Positions 26,067 through 35,378 of a DNA stretch of 64,000 nucleotides are shown here, one piece after another (positions within the stretch are counted from its first letter, which is position 1; each line of letters starts with the position of its first letter). The notes beneath the pieces were generated by a model. That model searched no databases, was not told where the DNA came from, and was given only the letters and a program-made list of their open reading frames with translations. The translations under genes and the position numbers were made by a program. This DNA comes from Advenella kashmirensis W13003 (GTDB lineage Bacteria > Pseudomonadota > Gammaproteobacteria > Burkholderiales > Burkholderiaceae_B): assembly GCF_000506985.1 (NCBI RefSeq), contig NZ_KI650979.1:744001-808000 (forward strand), read 5' to 3'.

Positions 26067-27256
26067 TGAATGACTCCTTTCTGTTTCATCTCTTCTATTT
26101 CTTTGGAATTAAATCCCATCTCTGCCATGATTTGCTCCGTATGCTCGCCATTATCGGGACCGGCGTGATGAAATTTTTCATCGTGAGGAAAGGCCGATAA
26201 ATTGATGGGGGAACGAACCAGACCGATTGTACCCAGTACCGGGTGCTCGGCAGGGGTCACCATTTTCAGGTGCCTGGCTTGTGGGTCTTCAAAGGCCTGT
26301 CCGATGTTGTATATCGGTCCGCAAGGGATTCCGGATGGATTCAATGCATCGATCAATTCACTGCTTGTAAAATTTTTTGTATGTGCTTCGATGATCGCAT
26401 CCAGTTCACTTCGATTTGCCTTGCGTTTATCCGGGCTGCTGAATCGCTCATCCGAACCATATTCAGGACAGCCAAGTTTGTCGCAGAGCATACCAAACAT
26501 CCTGTCGGTACTCGCGGCGATATTCACCAGTCCGTCTTTGGAGTGGAAGCTTCCCATGGGAGAAAGCGTTGGATGGAAATTTCCCGTTTGCACGGGTATT
26601 TCTTTGTTCATGGTATAGCGCGAACCCTGGAAATCCAGCTTGCTTAGCATGCTTTCCAGCAGCGAGGTATGAACCCACTGCCCCTGGCCCGTGATCTCTC
26701 TATGCAATAAGGCAAGCAGAATGCCCTGCCCCAGGAACATGCCAGATGTGGTATCGGAGATAGCGATCCCCGTGCGGGTAGGGCCTGTTGCCTCATCTCC
26801 CGTGACCGACATGAGTCCGCTCATCCCTTGCAGGATCTGGTCCAGGCCCGGCCTGTCTTTATAAGGCCCATCCTGGCCGAAGCCGGAAATACTCGCAAGA
26901 ATGATTTTGTCGTTCACTTGCCTGAGTTGATCGTAGCTGAGTCCCAGCCTTTCCTTGACCTCGGCGCGGAAATTTTCGACGACAACATCCGCCTTTTTGA
27001 CAAAGGTGTATAGAATCTCTCGCCCTTCCGGGCTTTTCAGATCAAGACAAATGCTTCGTTTATTTCGATGCAGATTCTGGCTGTCCGACCCCCTGTTCTT
27101 GCCGATGATTGAACCCCTGTCCCGGCGGACCGGCGGTTCGATCCTGATGACTGTGGCACCCCAATCGGCCAGCAAACGCACGGCAACCGGGCCCGCCCGG
27201 GCGACTGTCAGGTCCAGAACGGTATATTTGGAAAGAGGTTTATCCTGAGTATTCAT
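26063..27256 (-). CDS. CaiB/BaiF family (type III) CoA-transferase
   Basis: 397 residues with the nucleophilic Asp168 in IAISDTTSG and the N-terminal YTVLDLTVARAGP where most family members have a KVLAGP-like segment. ATG 27256 is used; a longer frame exists but adds 39 unlike residues. It heads the CaiB-crotonase-Bug operon, downstream of a LysR gene on the same strand. With the crotonase that lacks hydratase residues, the pair likely activates an acid and then rearranges or cleaves its CoA ester. Confidence 0.92.
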   Translation of the reverse strand: MNTQDKPLSKYTVLDLTVARAGPVAVRLLADWGATVIRIEPPVRRDRGSIIGKNRGSDSQNLHRNKRSICLDLKSPEGREILYTFVKKADVVVENFRAEVKERLGLSYDQLRQVNDKIILASISGFGQDGPYKDRPGLDQILQGMSGLMSVTGDEATGPTRTGIAISDTTSGMFLGQGILLALLHREITGQGQWVHTSLLESMLSKLDFQGSRYTMNKEIPVQTGNFHPTLSPMGSFHSKDGLVNIAASTDRMFGMLCDKLGCPEYGSDERFSSPDKRKANRSELDAIIEAHTKNFTSSELIDALNPSGIPCGPIYNIGQAFEDPQARHLKMVTPAEHPVLGTIGLVRSPINLSAFPHDEKFHHAGPDNGEHTEQIMAEMGFNSKEIEEMKQKGVIQ

Positions 27257-27414
27257 ATTGACGTATCTTGCAAAAATAGGCCGGCACCGAACAGACCATT
27301 CACCAATCCTGATGGAGGTTTGCGTGTGCCTGCCCATCCTCTTGTGAACGCTGCCCAGCGGCTGGGGCTGCATGATGATGGATAAGTCTAAGAAACTCTG
27401 GTAAATAAGTAAAA

Positions 27415-27457
27415 TCGAATTAATTGATTTTTATATCAGAAATATTGATGAATCAAT
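27415..27457. promoter_or_regulatory. Candidate LysR-type binding region upstream of CaiB operon
   Basis: Two dyads are seen in the AT-rich gap: ATCGAATTAATTGAT (27415-27429, one mismatched pair) and TTGATGAATCAA (27446-27457, perfect five-base arms). The second overlaps the LysR stop codon. They lie 160-200 bases upstream of the CaiB start. Confidence 0.3.
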
Positions 27458-28349
27458 TTTGATTTTCAATGATATGAGTGAGCGTGCGCATGAACGCATC
27501 GGCCGCGGGCGACCTGCTTCTGCCTTTGATGGAAGCAATACTGATCGTTCGGGACATACTCGGCTCAATCAGTTCCGAGCGCACCAGATTGCTCGTGAAC
27601 CCGGATATGCATGCATAACTTGGGACAATGCATATGCCCTTCACGGAAGAGGTCAACGCCATGACCGTCAGCCAATGATGGGATGCCAGCGTCGGGCGAA
27701 CAACGCGTTTGGCGGCATTCCAGAAGGCATGTTCGATCATTTTGCCGACGCTGCTGTCTTTGTCAATACCAACAATTTTCTTGTCCAGCAGTTCTGCCCA
27801 CTTTACTTTTTTCTTCAAACCGACAGATGGATGAGACAGCGCCACGAGACGATCATCGAATAAGGGGTGCATTTCAATTTCTGCAGCCCTGCCCTCAAAG
27901 GTACCGATAGCCAGATCGATTTCCCGCCGGGTTAACAGGGAAACCAGCGTGTGCGTGGATGCATCTTCTATGCGGATCGCAATACCGGGATAAAGCTCAT
28001 TGAATCGGGCGATGACCTTCGCCAGCAGCGTACTGCCCAGCAAGGGCGTTACACCGATGGAAACCGTACCGTTGGCGAGATCACCCAGCGCTTGCAGGTT
28101 GACGATATGCGAGTCCAGATCGTCCAGCAGTCGGCTGACTGAATCGGCGAAACTCTGACCCGCTGCAGTGGGAATTACAAATTTGGTTGTGCGATCGAAT
28201 AACCGCAACCCTACAATGGCTTCCGCTTCACGAATTGTCATGCTCAGATTGGATTGCGTTGTATGAAGATTTGAGGCCGCGACTGTGAAACTGCGCGCAG
28301 AGGCTAGTTCGCGAATAGCCAATAGTTGCCGGATGGAAAGTTTAATCAT
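27453..28349 (-). CDS. LysR family transcriptional regulator
   Basis: 298 residues with the typical N-terminal helix-turn-helix (RSFTVAASNLHTTQSNLSMT at about 20-39) and an effector domain beginning near 90. It lies upstream of the CaiB-crotonase-Bug operon in the same direction and divergent from the TauD gene, so it could control either side. The 29-bp palindrome in the divergent gap is more typical of a MarR site. Confidence 0.9.
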   Translation of the reverse strand: MIKLSIRQLLAIRELASARSFTVAASNLHTTQSNLSMTIREAEAIVGLRLFDRTTKFVIPTAAGQSFADSVSRLLDDLDSHIVNLQALGDLANGTVSIGVTPLLGSTLLAKVIARFNELYPGIAIRIEDASTHTLVSLLTRREIDLAIGTFEGRAAEIEMHPLFDDRLVALSHPSVGLKKKVKWAELLDKKIVGIDKDSSVGKMIEHAFWNAAKRVVRPTLASHHWLTVMALTSSVKGICIVPSYACISGFTSNLVRSELIEPSMSRTISIASIKGRSRSPAADAFMRTLTHIIENQN

Positions 28350-28425
28350 GATTCGCCACTATGAAAGTAAGCCCAGATTACATCATTGTGTCGATAATTT
28401 CACAAAGGGCTTTCCACTTCCACGC

Positions 28426-28454
28426 AATTTTAGTAAACTAACTTTACTAAAATT
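28426..28454. promoter_or_regulatory. 29-bp perfect palindromic operator
   Basis: Twelve-base arms AATTTTAGTAAA and TTTACTAAAATT are perfectly complementary around the 5-base centre CTAAC. The site ends 20 bases before the TauD start codon and directly precedes its ribosome site, so a bound protein would block transcription. The MarR-type regulator at 29594 is the best candidate; the LysR at 28349 is the alternative. Confidence 0.65.
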
Positions 28455-28474
28455 AAAGTTGATAAGGAGACCCT

Positions 28475-29503
28475 ATGAAGACGCCCATTTTGACTACACC
28501 CCTGTCTGGTCCGGCCACCTGGAAAGGCGCAGATTTGAACGAAGGTACCCAGTGGCTCTGTTACTTCTCCGAGCCCGAGTTGCAGGAAATTGACACTGCC
28601 GTCAAGGCGCTTACCGACAAATATGACACCACCCTGGAGATCACGCCGAAAGATCTCGATATGCCGCTGGTCAGCAGAAAATTTGATCGCATTCGTGATG
28701 AGCTCGAGAACGGCCGGGGGTTTCAGGTTCTGCGCGGGATCCCGGTCGCGAAGTATTCACTTGCACAAAACGAGCGTCTTATCTGGGCGCTCTCTTTGCT
28801 GTTGGGTGAACCCGAGGAACAGGATAAACAGGGAAATTTGATCCACAGTGTCCACGACAAAGGAAAAAATCTGACAGAAAACAGCGCTGCCCGGGGATAT
28901 GAAACGGATCAGGAGCTGACTTTCCATAACGACGGTGGAGATGCTTTCATGCTGCTTTGTCTGAAAACTGCTGTATCCGGTGGCGTGAGCAAACTGATGA
29001 GCGTCAACCAGTTATTCAATGAAATCCTGAGACGCAAGCCGGAATTGGCCAAAACGCTGCAACAGCCTTTTCATTTTGACACACGCGAACAACACCCCGA
29101 TGGCAGAAAAATCGAATCGGTTCCCATCTTCAATTTTTACGAGGGCAAACTCAGCGCATTGTACAAGCGTGCCTATATAGACATGGCCCAACGTTTTCCC
29201 GACGTTCCCCGATTAAATAACGATCAAATTGCCGCCTTGGACCTGTTCGACGAAATCTGCAATGAACCCGATATGCAGATGTCATTCTCCATGGAGCCTG
29301 GCGACATACAGGTCGGAAACAATTATTCCATTCTTCATTCCCGTACGAAATATCAGGATCATGATAAGCCCGAGGATAAGCGCAGGTTGTTGCGTACCTG
29401 GCTGACTTTGCCGAATGGCCGTGCCCTTCCACCTGTCTTTGCCGGCACCCGGGAATTTGTCCATTCTTACCGGCGCAGACAAGCACAGGAGCAGAGCGCT
29501 TGA
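28475..29503 (+). CDS. TauD/TfdA-type Fe(II)/2-oxoglutarate dioxygenase
   Basis: 342 residues. The iron triad is visible as His151 and Asp153 (TFHND) and His288 (ILHSRT), with Arg304 or Arg307 for the 2-oxoglutarate carboxylate. Enzymes of this group hydroxylate or oxidatively cleave small acids while converting 2-oxoglutarate to succinate. The primary substrate is unknown. The gene has a good AAGGAG ribosome site, stands directly behind a perfect palindromic operator and is followed by a MarR regulator on the same strand. Confidence 0.9.
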   Translation: MKTPILTTPLSGPATWKGADLNEGTQWLCYFSEPELQEIDTAVKALTDKYDTTLEITPKDLDMPLVSRKFDRIRDELENGRGFQVLRGIPVAKYSLAQNERLIWALSLLLGEPEEQDKQGNLIHSVHDKGKNLTENSAARGYETDQELTFHNDGGDAFMLLCLKTAVSGGVSKLMSVNQLFNEILRRKPELAKTLQQPFHFDTREQHPDGRKIESVPIFNFYEGKLSALYKRAYIDMAQRFPDVPRLNNDQIAALDLFDEICNEPDMQMSFSMEPGDIQVGNNYSILHSRTKYQDHDKPEDKRRLLRTWLTLPNGRALPPVFAGTREFVHSYRRRQAQEQSA

Positions 29504-29534
29504 TCGCACTCGTCGCATGCTGTGATCCCGATTA

Positions 29535-29575
29535 TTCCCTGGTCTTTGTTCTGCTAAAATTGAACGACCAGGGAA
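29535..29575. promoter_or_regulatory. Inverted repeat around the MarR promoter
   Basis: TTCCCTGGTC and its exact complement GACCAGGGAA are separated by 21 bases that contain a possible -10 hexamer TAAAAT (29555-29560). It ends 18 bases before the MarR start. It may be an operator flanking the promoter, or a transcript hairpin after the dioxygenase gene. Confidence 0.4.
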
Positions 29576-29593
29576 CGTCTACATCTACAACAC

Positions 29594-30064
29594 ATGGCCA
29601 CGCAACAAGAGCTTGAGCAATTAGAATCACTTCGTCCAAAAGGCCTCAGCCGTCTTCTGCTTTTGGCTCGCCGAAATTTCGTGATGGAAATTGCACGGCT
29701 CATCCAGGAAACAGGGCAAGCGCTTGTTCCTGATTCGTGCCTCATGCTACTGCCGCATATCGACATCGGAGGAACAAGAAGCACCGATATTGCGCGGCGT
29801 GCAGGTATGACTAAACAGGCAGTCACCCAGGTCATACAGCAAATGGAAAAAGCCGGGCTGGTTCAACGAGAACCCGATCCCGCAGATGCGCGCGCCATAC
29901 TTATTTCATTTACCGAGTTCGGCATCGGCTACTTGCGCGACATGCATGCTGTGATCGACCGCGTTGAGCTTGATCTGTCAAAACAACTTGGTCAAGAACA
30001 GATGAAGCAATTGCGCAGCACGCTGGATTTTATGGCCTATGACTGGCCCTCCATGAACAAATAA
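29594..30064 (+). CDS. MarR family transcriptional regulator
   Basis: 156 residues with the MarR winged-helix arrangement: recognition region RSTDIARRAGMTKQAVTQVI at about 59-78, then the wing QREPDPADARAILISFT. It lies 90 bases downstream of the dioxygenase gene and is probably its repressor. It is convergent with a Bug gene. Confidence 0.9.
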   Translation: MATQQELEQLESLRPKGLSRLLLLARRNFVMEIARLIQETGQALVPDSCLMLLPHIDIGGTRSTDIARRAGMTKQAVTQVIQQMEKAGLVQREPDPADARAILISFTEFGIGYLRDMHAVIDRVELDLSKQLGQEQMKQLRSTLDFMAYDWPSMNK

Positions 30065-30123
30065 TACGAACGGGTACAAAATGGAGCCTGCCACAGGCAC
30101 AATGACAGGCCCGCTTGACAAAC

Positions 30124-31080
30124 TTAGTTTTTATGAATGAGTGACGGGTTTTCTTTGACAAACCCCGCCGTCGATTTGGTTTCATGCTCCAAAAGAACGC
30201 GCAGTTGTTCTGCAGTGGAAGACCCTAACTGGTAACCCATGGGCTCAAGGTCCGCCCGCGTTTGCGGGTCATTCACAAATTGTGCCGTGACCTGGCTTAG
30301 CCGATTAACAATGTCAGTCGGCGTTCCTTCAGGAGCAAAGACGGCATACCAGTTTGAGATTATTGCGTTTGGCATTCCCAGTTCAACCAACGTGGGCACA
30401 TCGGGTAAGGCCACACTTCTTTTGGCCGACGTAATAGCAAGAGGACGCAGCTTGCCGCTTTTGACAAGGGTCTGCAAGACGGGAATATTTGCGAACACCA
30501 TATCAACCTGGCCGCCCGCAGCTTCCATCGCAGCCTGCGCGCCGCCTTTATACGGAATATGTCGCAAATTCAAACCCGTGTACTTCTGTACCAATCCGAC
30601 CTGCAAGAACAAAGAAGCGCTTGATATCGTGTACTTGCCCGGCTCCTTTTTCGCCATTGCAATCAGATCACTCATTTTCTCTCCCCCAAAATCAGCGTTA
30701 CTGGCAATCAACCCGGGGATGTGCGTGACCAGACTCACCGGCACCAGCGCTTTCCGGGCGTCAAATGGAGGCACCGGTCCTACGGAAGGATTTGTCGCAA
30801 GCGTATCTACACCGAAAAGAAAAGTGTACCCGTCTGGTTTTGCACGCACCACCTGATCTGCACCAATGTTTGTAGAAGCGCCGGGCTTGTTCTCGATTAC
30901 CACAGGCTGCTTCAGTACTTCCTGTACAAAACTCCCATATTTTCGGGCAATGGTGTCGGTAGAACCGCCCGGTGCATAGGGCACAACCATTTTTATGGGC
31001 TTGTCTGGCCAGGCCGCATGAGCAGGCGCGTACGCCCAAATTAAAAGGGCACTTGCCAGTAATCTGCCGGGTATATGCAT
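30124..31080 (-). CDS. Bug/TctC family periplasmic solute-binding protein
   Basis: 318 residues with signal peptide ending near APAHA and mature start AWPDKPIKMVVPYAPGG. ATG 31080 is eight bases after GGAG; two earlier in-frame ATGs overlap or precede that site. It is a single gene between a convergent MarR and a LysR gene that lies 55 bases upstream on the same strand. It is not clearly joined to any enzyme operon. Confidence 0.92.
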   Translation of the reverse strand: MHIPGRLLASALLIWAYAPAHAAWPDKPIKMVVPYAPGGSTDTIARKYGSFVQEVLKQPVVIENKPGASTNIGADQVVRAKPDGYTFLFGVDTLATNPSVGPVPPFDARKALVPVSLVTHIPGLIASNADFGGEKMSDLIAMAKKEPGKYTISSASLFLQVGLVQKYTGLNLRHIPYKGGAQAAMEAAGGQVDMVFANIPVLQTLVKSGKLRPLAITSAKRSVALPDVPTLVELGMPNAIISNWYAVFAPEGTPTDIVNRLSQVTAQFVNDPQTRADLEPMGYQLGSSTAEQLRVLLEHETKSTAGFVKENPSLIHKN

Positions 31081-31135
31081 TGACATGTCTCCAATCATTG
31101 TTTTGTGGCAATGTTAGAGATTTTCTTGATTTTAA

Positions 31136-32047
31136 TCAAGTAACTTTATTAATTATTTCACGCCATCCCGACTCAATTTTCTCCATAAACGCCCTGACCG
31201 CAGGCGACAACGAGCGCCCTGTCCTGGTTACCAGGCCGATCGGCCGGGTGACCGGCCCAACCAGCGGCACCGTCGTCAAGCCTTGCATGTCAAGCAATTG
31301 CAATGTGAGACGGGGCACTGCGGTCACGCCCAGTTCGGCCCGGACCATCGCGGCGACAGCAGGAATACTCGGATACGCCAGGCAGTCAGAGACATGAAGG
31401 CCCTGACCCAGTATGGCGGCATCAGTAAGTGGCCGAATGCTGCTGCGCGCCGTTGCGGGCAAGAAAGGCCGTTTTTCAAATACTGACCACTGAACGACGG
31501 GTCGGCAAGCCAGCGGGTCGTCATCACGGCAAAGCAGAACGAAGGGGTCGTCCAGCAAATGCGTGTAGGAAAAGGGCTCACTTCGTTTAGGCCTCATGGA
31601 GATCCCGAAATCCGCCCTCCCCTCTGCCACGGCTGACAGGATTTCCTGATCCTGCCCTTCAAGCAACGTAAACCCAACTTGGGGGAACATTTGACGAAAC
31701 GAGGCAACGGCGGGGGTGAGCAGCGCCACGCTGACAGACGCCAGCGTCATGGCCGTGATATGTCCCCGATGGCCATCGAGAAACTGTCCCAGTTCACTGA
31801 ATGCACTGTCGAAATCCTGCAGGATGCGTGTCGCGATCGGCAGCAGTTCCCGGCCTGAGGGCGTAAGCGCCACATGGCTCGTGTCACGGTCAAACAGGCG
31901 CGTCCCGATGGCGTCTTCTGCCAGCCGGATGGTCCGGCTAAGTGCAGGCTGGGATACATGCAGGTTATCGGACGCCTCCCGGAAATTGACGGTGCGCGCC
32001 ACTTCCACGAACGATTCCAGCTGCTTGAGCGTCAGGGATGTTCTCAT
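31136..32047 (-). CDS. LysR family transcriptional regulator
   Basis: 303 residues; the helix-turn-helix (VNFREASDNLHVSQPALSRT) is at about 20-39. It is divergent from the CaiB-lyase-Bug operon at 32144 across 96 bases, making that its likely target. It could also affect the Bug gene that follows it 55 bases downstream. Confidence 0.92.
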   Translation of the reverse strand: MRTSLTLKQLESFVEVARTVNFREASDNLHVSQPALSRTIRLAEDAIGTRLFDRDTSHVALTPSGRELLPIATRILQDFDSAFSELGQFLDGHRGHITAMTLASVSVALLTPAVASFRQMFPQVGFTLLEGQDQEILSAVAEGRADFGISMRPKRSEPFSYTHLLDDPFVLLCRDDDPLACRPVVQWSVFEKRPFLPATARSSIRPLTDAAILGQGLHVSDCLAYPSIPAVAAMVRAELGVTAVPRLTLQLLDMQGLTTVPLVGPVTRPIGLVTRTGRSLSPAVRAFMEKIESGWREIINKVT

Positions 32048-32067
32048 TGCAAACGTGATCCAAAAAG

Positions 32068-32085
32068 TTGATCAGACAGATCGAA
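32068..32085. promoter_or_regulatory. Candidate LysR binding site
   Basis: TTGATC and GATCGAA flank AGACA, giving a dyad of the T-N11-A kind in the short gap between the LysR gene and the CaiB operon. It is a by-eye match with one mismatched base in the arms. Confidence 0.35.
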
Positions 32086-32143
32086 TTATTCTAATTCCAA
32101 AATCAGTCTTTGGCCCCTAGAATGTCCTAAGGAGGAAAATGAT

Positions 32144-33295
32144 ATGAACAGAATACTCGAAGGCGTGCGAGTGCTGGAACTCGGGCAGGTGCTCGCCGGC
32201 CCCTTTGCTGGTGCAATTTTTGCCGATCTTGGCGCCGAAGTCGTCAAGGTGGAACGCGCCCGGGTAGGCGATGACGCTCGTCATATGGGCCCGGCATTTC
32301 ACGAAGGCGCAGCACTCAACTTCCACATTTTCAATCGTGGCAAGAACTCAATTGTCATTGACCTGAAGTCGCCCGCCGGGCTGGCCGAACTGGAGCGCCT
32401 TGCACAAGACACCGACATACTGGTTCACAATCTGCGCCCGGGCGTCACCGAACAACTGGGGATCGATGGCGCCAGCATGTGTGCGCGCCACTCTCGCCTC
32501 ATTTACTGCGCCATTTCGGCTTTCGGCCATCTCGGCCCCATGTCCGGTCAGCCAGGCTATGAGCCGCTGGTACAGGCATTCAGCGGGATGTCCAGCACCA
32601 ATGGCGGTCCCGACGACCCACCCATGCGCAGCGCGGCGTCATTATGTGACCAGGGAACAGGCATGTGGGCAGTGATCGGCGCACTTGCATTGCTGGAACG
32701 ACGACATCGAACTGGCAAAGGCGGGATCGTCCAAACCTCGCTCCTTGAGACCGCCCTGGCCTGGAACGCACAGAAAGCAGATGCCCATGTAAATGAAGGT
32801 CGTATGCCGGCTCGTCACCGTTCCGGGCATCCTGGTTTTGTACCTTATGAGTCTTTTGACACAGCAGACGATCCCATCCTGATCTGCTGCGGGAATGATC
32901 GACTGTTTGCCAAGTTATCGAAAGAACTGAACCGGCAGGACTGGGTAACCGACAGTCGGTTTAGCACCAATCGTGACCGGCTCACGCATAAAACGGAGTT
33001 ATTCGCCCAACTGGAGCCCGTGTTAAAGCAACAACCGCGCGCGCACTGGCTCACCCGCTTCGAACAGGCGGGCGTACCATGCGCACCGGTGAACACGATC
33101 CCTCAGGCACTGGCACACCCCCAAACCCAGGCGCTGGGCATGGCGCAACCGATTCCCGGGGAAGGCTTTACGCTTACCGCACTGCCCCTTTCCATTGATC
33201 ACGAACGCCCCTCGCTGCGCAGAACCGGACCACGGCTGGGCGAACATAACATTCAGTACGGCCTTGCCGAGCCACAAGGAGAGTCCGATGAGTAA
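32144..33295 (+). CDS. CaiB/BaiF family (type III) CoA-transferase
   Basis: 383 residues; the nucleophilic aspartate is Asp169 in SLCDQGTGM. The start follows a perfect AAGGAGG ribosome site. It overlaps the downstream lyase gene by eight bases, so both are translated together. The pair fits activation of a hydroxylated, methyl-branched dicarboxylic acid to its CoA ester, followed by carbon-carbon cleavage. Confidence 0.93.
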   Translation: MNRILEGVRVLELGQVLAGPFAGAIFADLGAEVVKVERARVGDDARHMGPAFHEGAALNFHIFNRGKNSIVIDLKSPAGLAELERLAQDTDILVHNLRPGVTEQLGIDGASMCARHSRLIYCAISAFGHLGPMSGQPGYEPLVQAFSGMSSTNGGPDDPPMRSAASLCDQGTGMWAVIGALALLERRHRTGKGGIVQTSLLETALAWNAQKADAHVNEGRMPARHRSGHPGFVPYESFDTADDPILICCGNDRLFAKLSKELNRQDWVTDSRFSTNRDRLTHKTELFAQLEPVLKQQPRAHWLTRFEQAGVPCAPVNTIPQALAHPQTQALGMAQPIPGEGFTLTALPLSIDHERPSLRRTGPRLGEHNIQYGLAEPQGESDE

Positions 33296-34229
33296 CCTGC
33301 CCAAACAGGTGTATATCAGTGAAGAAGGCCCGCGCGAGGGTTTTCAAATTGAAAAGGGCCCCATCCCAACTGCCGATAAGGTCCGCTTCGTCGAGGCGCT
33401 GGCTGAGACAGGGTTAAAAGAAGTTCAATGTGTCTCGTTCGTCAGCCCGACCCGAGTGCCTTCCATGGCCGACGCTGAAAAGGTGGCAGCGACTATCAAT
33501 CAAAAGAGCGGCGTGCGATACACCGGGCTGTGGCTCAATAAGCACGGCCTGCTTCGGGCCCAGGCAACGCCGCTGGACCCGATGGCCTGGGTCGGACTCT
33601 ATGCTTCCGAAACCTTCTCCGTGAACAACCAGGGCAAAGGTACGGCGGACCTCATCGCGTCACAGCGAGCGGTTCTGACCTATCTCGTCGAGCAGGCCAT
33701 TCCATTGGAATTTGGCATCATCATGACCGCTTTCGGCTGTAATTTCGAAGGAGATATTACGATCGGGCGCGTACTTGAACAGGTCGACCGCCTTCAAAGC
33801 CTGGTCGCCGAATTCAACCTGCACCTGCCTGTCCTCAAGCTTGCCGACACTGTAGGTTGGGCCAATCCGGATCGGGTAATGCGAGTGATAGGCGCGATTC
33901 GTGACAAATATCCCGAGCAGCGTCTTGGCCTGCATCTGCATGACACCCGTGGTACGGCCATGGCAAATGCATTTGCCGGACTGCAGATGGGCGTGGACTC
34001 TTTCGACAGTTCATGCGCAGGCCTGGGGGGGTGTCCTTTTGCGGGTCACGCCGGTGCAGCGGGCAATATTTGCACCGAGGATCTCGCCTTCATGTGCGAA
34101 GAAATGGGCATTTCGACCGGACTCGATCTGGATGCGCTCGTGGCGTGCGCGCACCTGGCCGAGGAAATCGTCGGGCATCCTCTGCCGGGCAAGTTGATGC
34201 GCGGAGGAACATTAACGCATTTTCGCTAA
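33288..34229 (+). CDS. HMG-CoA lyase-like protein (HMGL domain)
   Basis: A 313-residue TIM-barrel lyase. The catalytic-site signature is visible as EEGPREGFQIE (12-22, in place of the usual GPRDGLQ), SFVSPTRVPSMAD (50-62), metal-binding HLHDTRG (216-222) and the C-terminal loop GGCPFA with Cys249. HMG-CoA lyases cut 3-hydroxy-3-methylglutaryl-CoA to acetoacetate and acetyl-CoA; related enzymes act on other 3-hydroxyacyl-CoA esters. ATG 33288 lies inside the end of the CaiB gene behind AAGGAGAG. Confidence 0.9.
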   Translation: MSNLPKQVYISEEGPREGFQIEKGPIPTADKVRFVEALAETGLKEVQCVSFVSPTRVPSMADAEKVAATINQKSGVRYTGLWLNKHGLLRAQATPLDPMAWVGLYASETFSVNNQGKGTADLIASQRAVLTYLVEQAIPLEFGIIMTAFGCNFEGDITIGRVLEQVDRLQSLVAEFNLHLPVLKLADTVGWANPDRVMRVIGAIRDKYPEQRLGLHLHDTRGTAMANAFAGLQMGVDSFDSSCAGLGGCPFAGHAGAAGNICTEDLAFMCEEMGISTGLDLDALVACAHLAEEIVGHPLPGKLMRGGTLTHFR

Positions 34230-34272
34230 GTAGAGATTCAAACACTAAACAATTAAATTACGGAGACCAACC

Positions 34273-35247
34273 ATGCTGCCATCAATCAAAACAACAATCG
34301 GATTCACTTGTGCCCTGGCCTTCTGCGCCAGCGCACAGGCTGCATCGGGCCAAAGCTATCCCAACAAGCCGATCACAATCGTGGTTCCCTTTGCCGCAGG
34401 CAGCGGCACCGATCAACAGGCGCGCATCTTTGCACAGGCTTTGACAAGCGAGTACAAAGTGCCAGTCGTCGTGGATAACCGCGCAGGAGCCAGTGGATTC
34501 ATCGCATCCCAGCATGTCGCTCGGGCCGAGCCGGATGGCTACACCCTGCTCATGACGACCAATACCACACATGCAGCCAATGCGCATCTTTTCAAGAAAC
34601 TGCCTTATGACCCGGTCAAGGACTTCACGCCGGTCACGCTACTGGGCAAAGGCCAAATGATGCTCGTGGTGCAAAACGATTCACCGATCAAGTCCATATC
34701 GGACCTGCTCGCAGCCGCGCAGCAGCGTCCTGGAAAAATGAATTTCGGCAGCGGCAGTTCCTCGAGCCGGGTCGCTGGAGAAATGCTCAAGCAATTATCT
34801 AATATTGATGTGGTCAACATTCCCTATAAAAGCAATCCGATGGCGGTGACGGATTTGATGGGTGGCCAGGTCGACTTTATGTTCGCCGATGGTCCGACTG
34901 CGATTCCACAAATCAATGCAAAAAAACTGCGTGCCCTCGCCACCAGCGGCAGCCGGCGCCTGTCCATTGCACCATCAATTCCAACGGTGGCTGAAAGTGG
35001 CGTCAAGGGCTACGACATGACTTACTGGACAGGCGTGTACCTTCCTGCAAAGGCGGATCCCTCACTGGTACAACGCCTTAATGAAATGTTCATCAAGATC
35101 GCCGGACAGCCTGAGTGGAAACGCTTTCAAGAGACTACTGCGGGCGACGTAGCCACCACCACACCGGAAGGCCTTGCTCAGTTCCAGGCTGCTGAATCAC
35201 AAAAGTGGGGCCGGATTATCAAAGCAGCGGGCATCATTCCCGACTGA
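34273..35247 (+). CDS. Bug/TctC family periplasmic solute-binding protein
   Basis: 324 residues. The signal peptide ends near SAQA, and the mature protein begins ASGQSYPNKPITIVVPFAAGSGTDQQAR. ACGGAG lies upstream of the ATG. It is the third gene of the CaiB-lyase operon, 43 bases after the lyase. Confidence 0.93.
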   Translation: MLPSIKTTIGFTCALAFCASAQAASGQSYPNKPITIVVPFAAGSGTDQQARIFAQALTSEYKVPVVVDNRAGASGFIASQHVARAEPDGYTLLMTTNTTHAANAHLFKKLPYDPVKDFTPVTLLGKGQMMLVVQNDSPIKSISDLLAAAQQRPGKMNFGSGSSSSRVAGEMLKQLSNIDVVNIPYKSNPMAVTDLMGGQVDFMFADGPTAIPQINAKKLRALATSGSRRLSIAPSIPTVAESGVKGYDMTYWTGVYLPAKADPSLVQRLNEMFIKIAGQPEWKRFQETTAGDVATTTPEGLAQFQAAESQKWGRIIKAAGIIPD

Positions 35248-35255
35248 CTAAAGGC

Positions 35256-35282
35256 CACCCGTTCCGCCCAGCAAAACGGGTG
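35256..35282 (+). terminator. Hairpin after the CaiB-lyase-Bug operon
   Basis: CACCCGTT and AACGGGTG form an 8-bp stem with an 11-base loop shortly after the Bug stop codon. No T-run follows, so it may be a weak or rho-assisted terminator. Confidence 0.35.
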
Positions 35283-35378
35283 TACTCAATCGATGCAGTG
35301 CCCGGCCATGCAGATGAATTTAATCGTTAGCCCACCTATAATCAGTCTTCGGTTTCAATTTTATCAACAGGCTAATAT

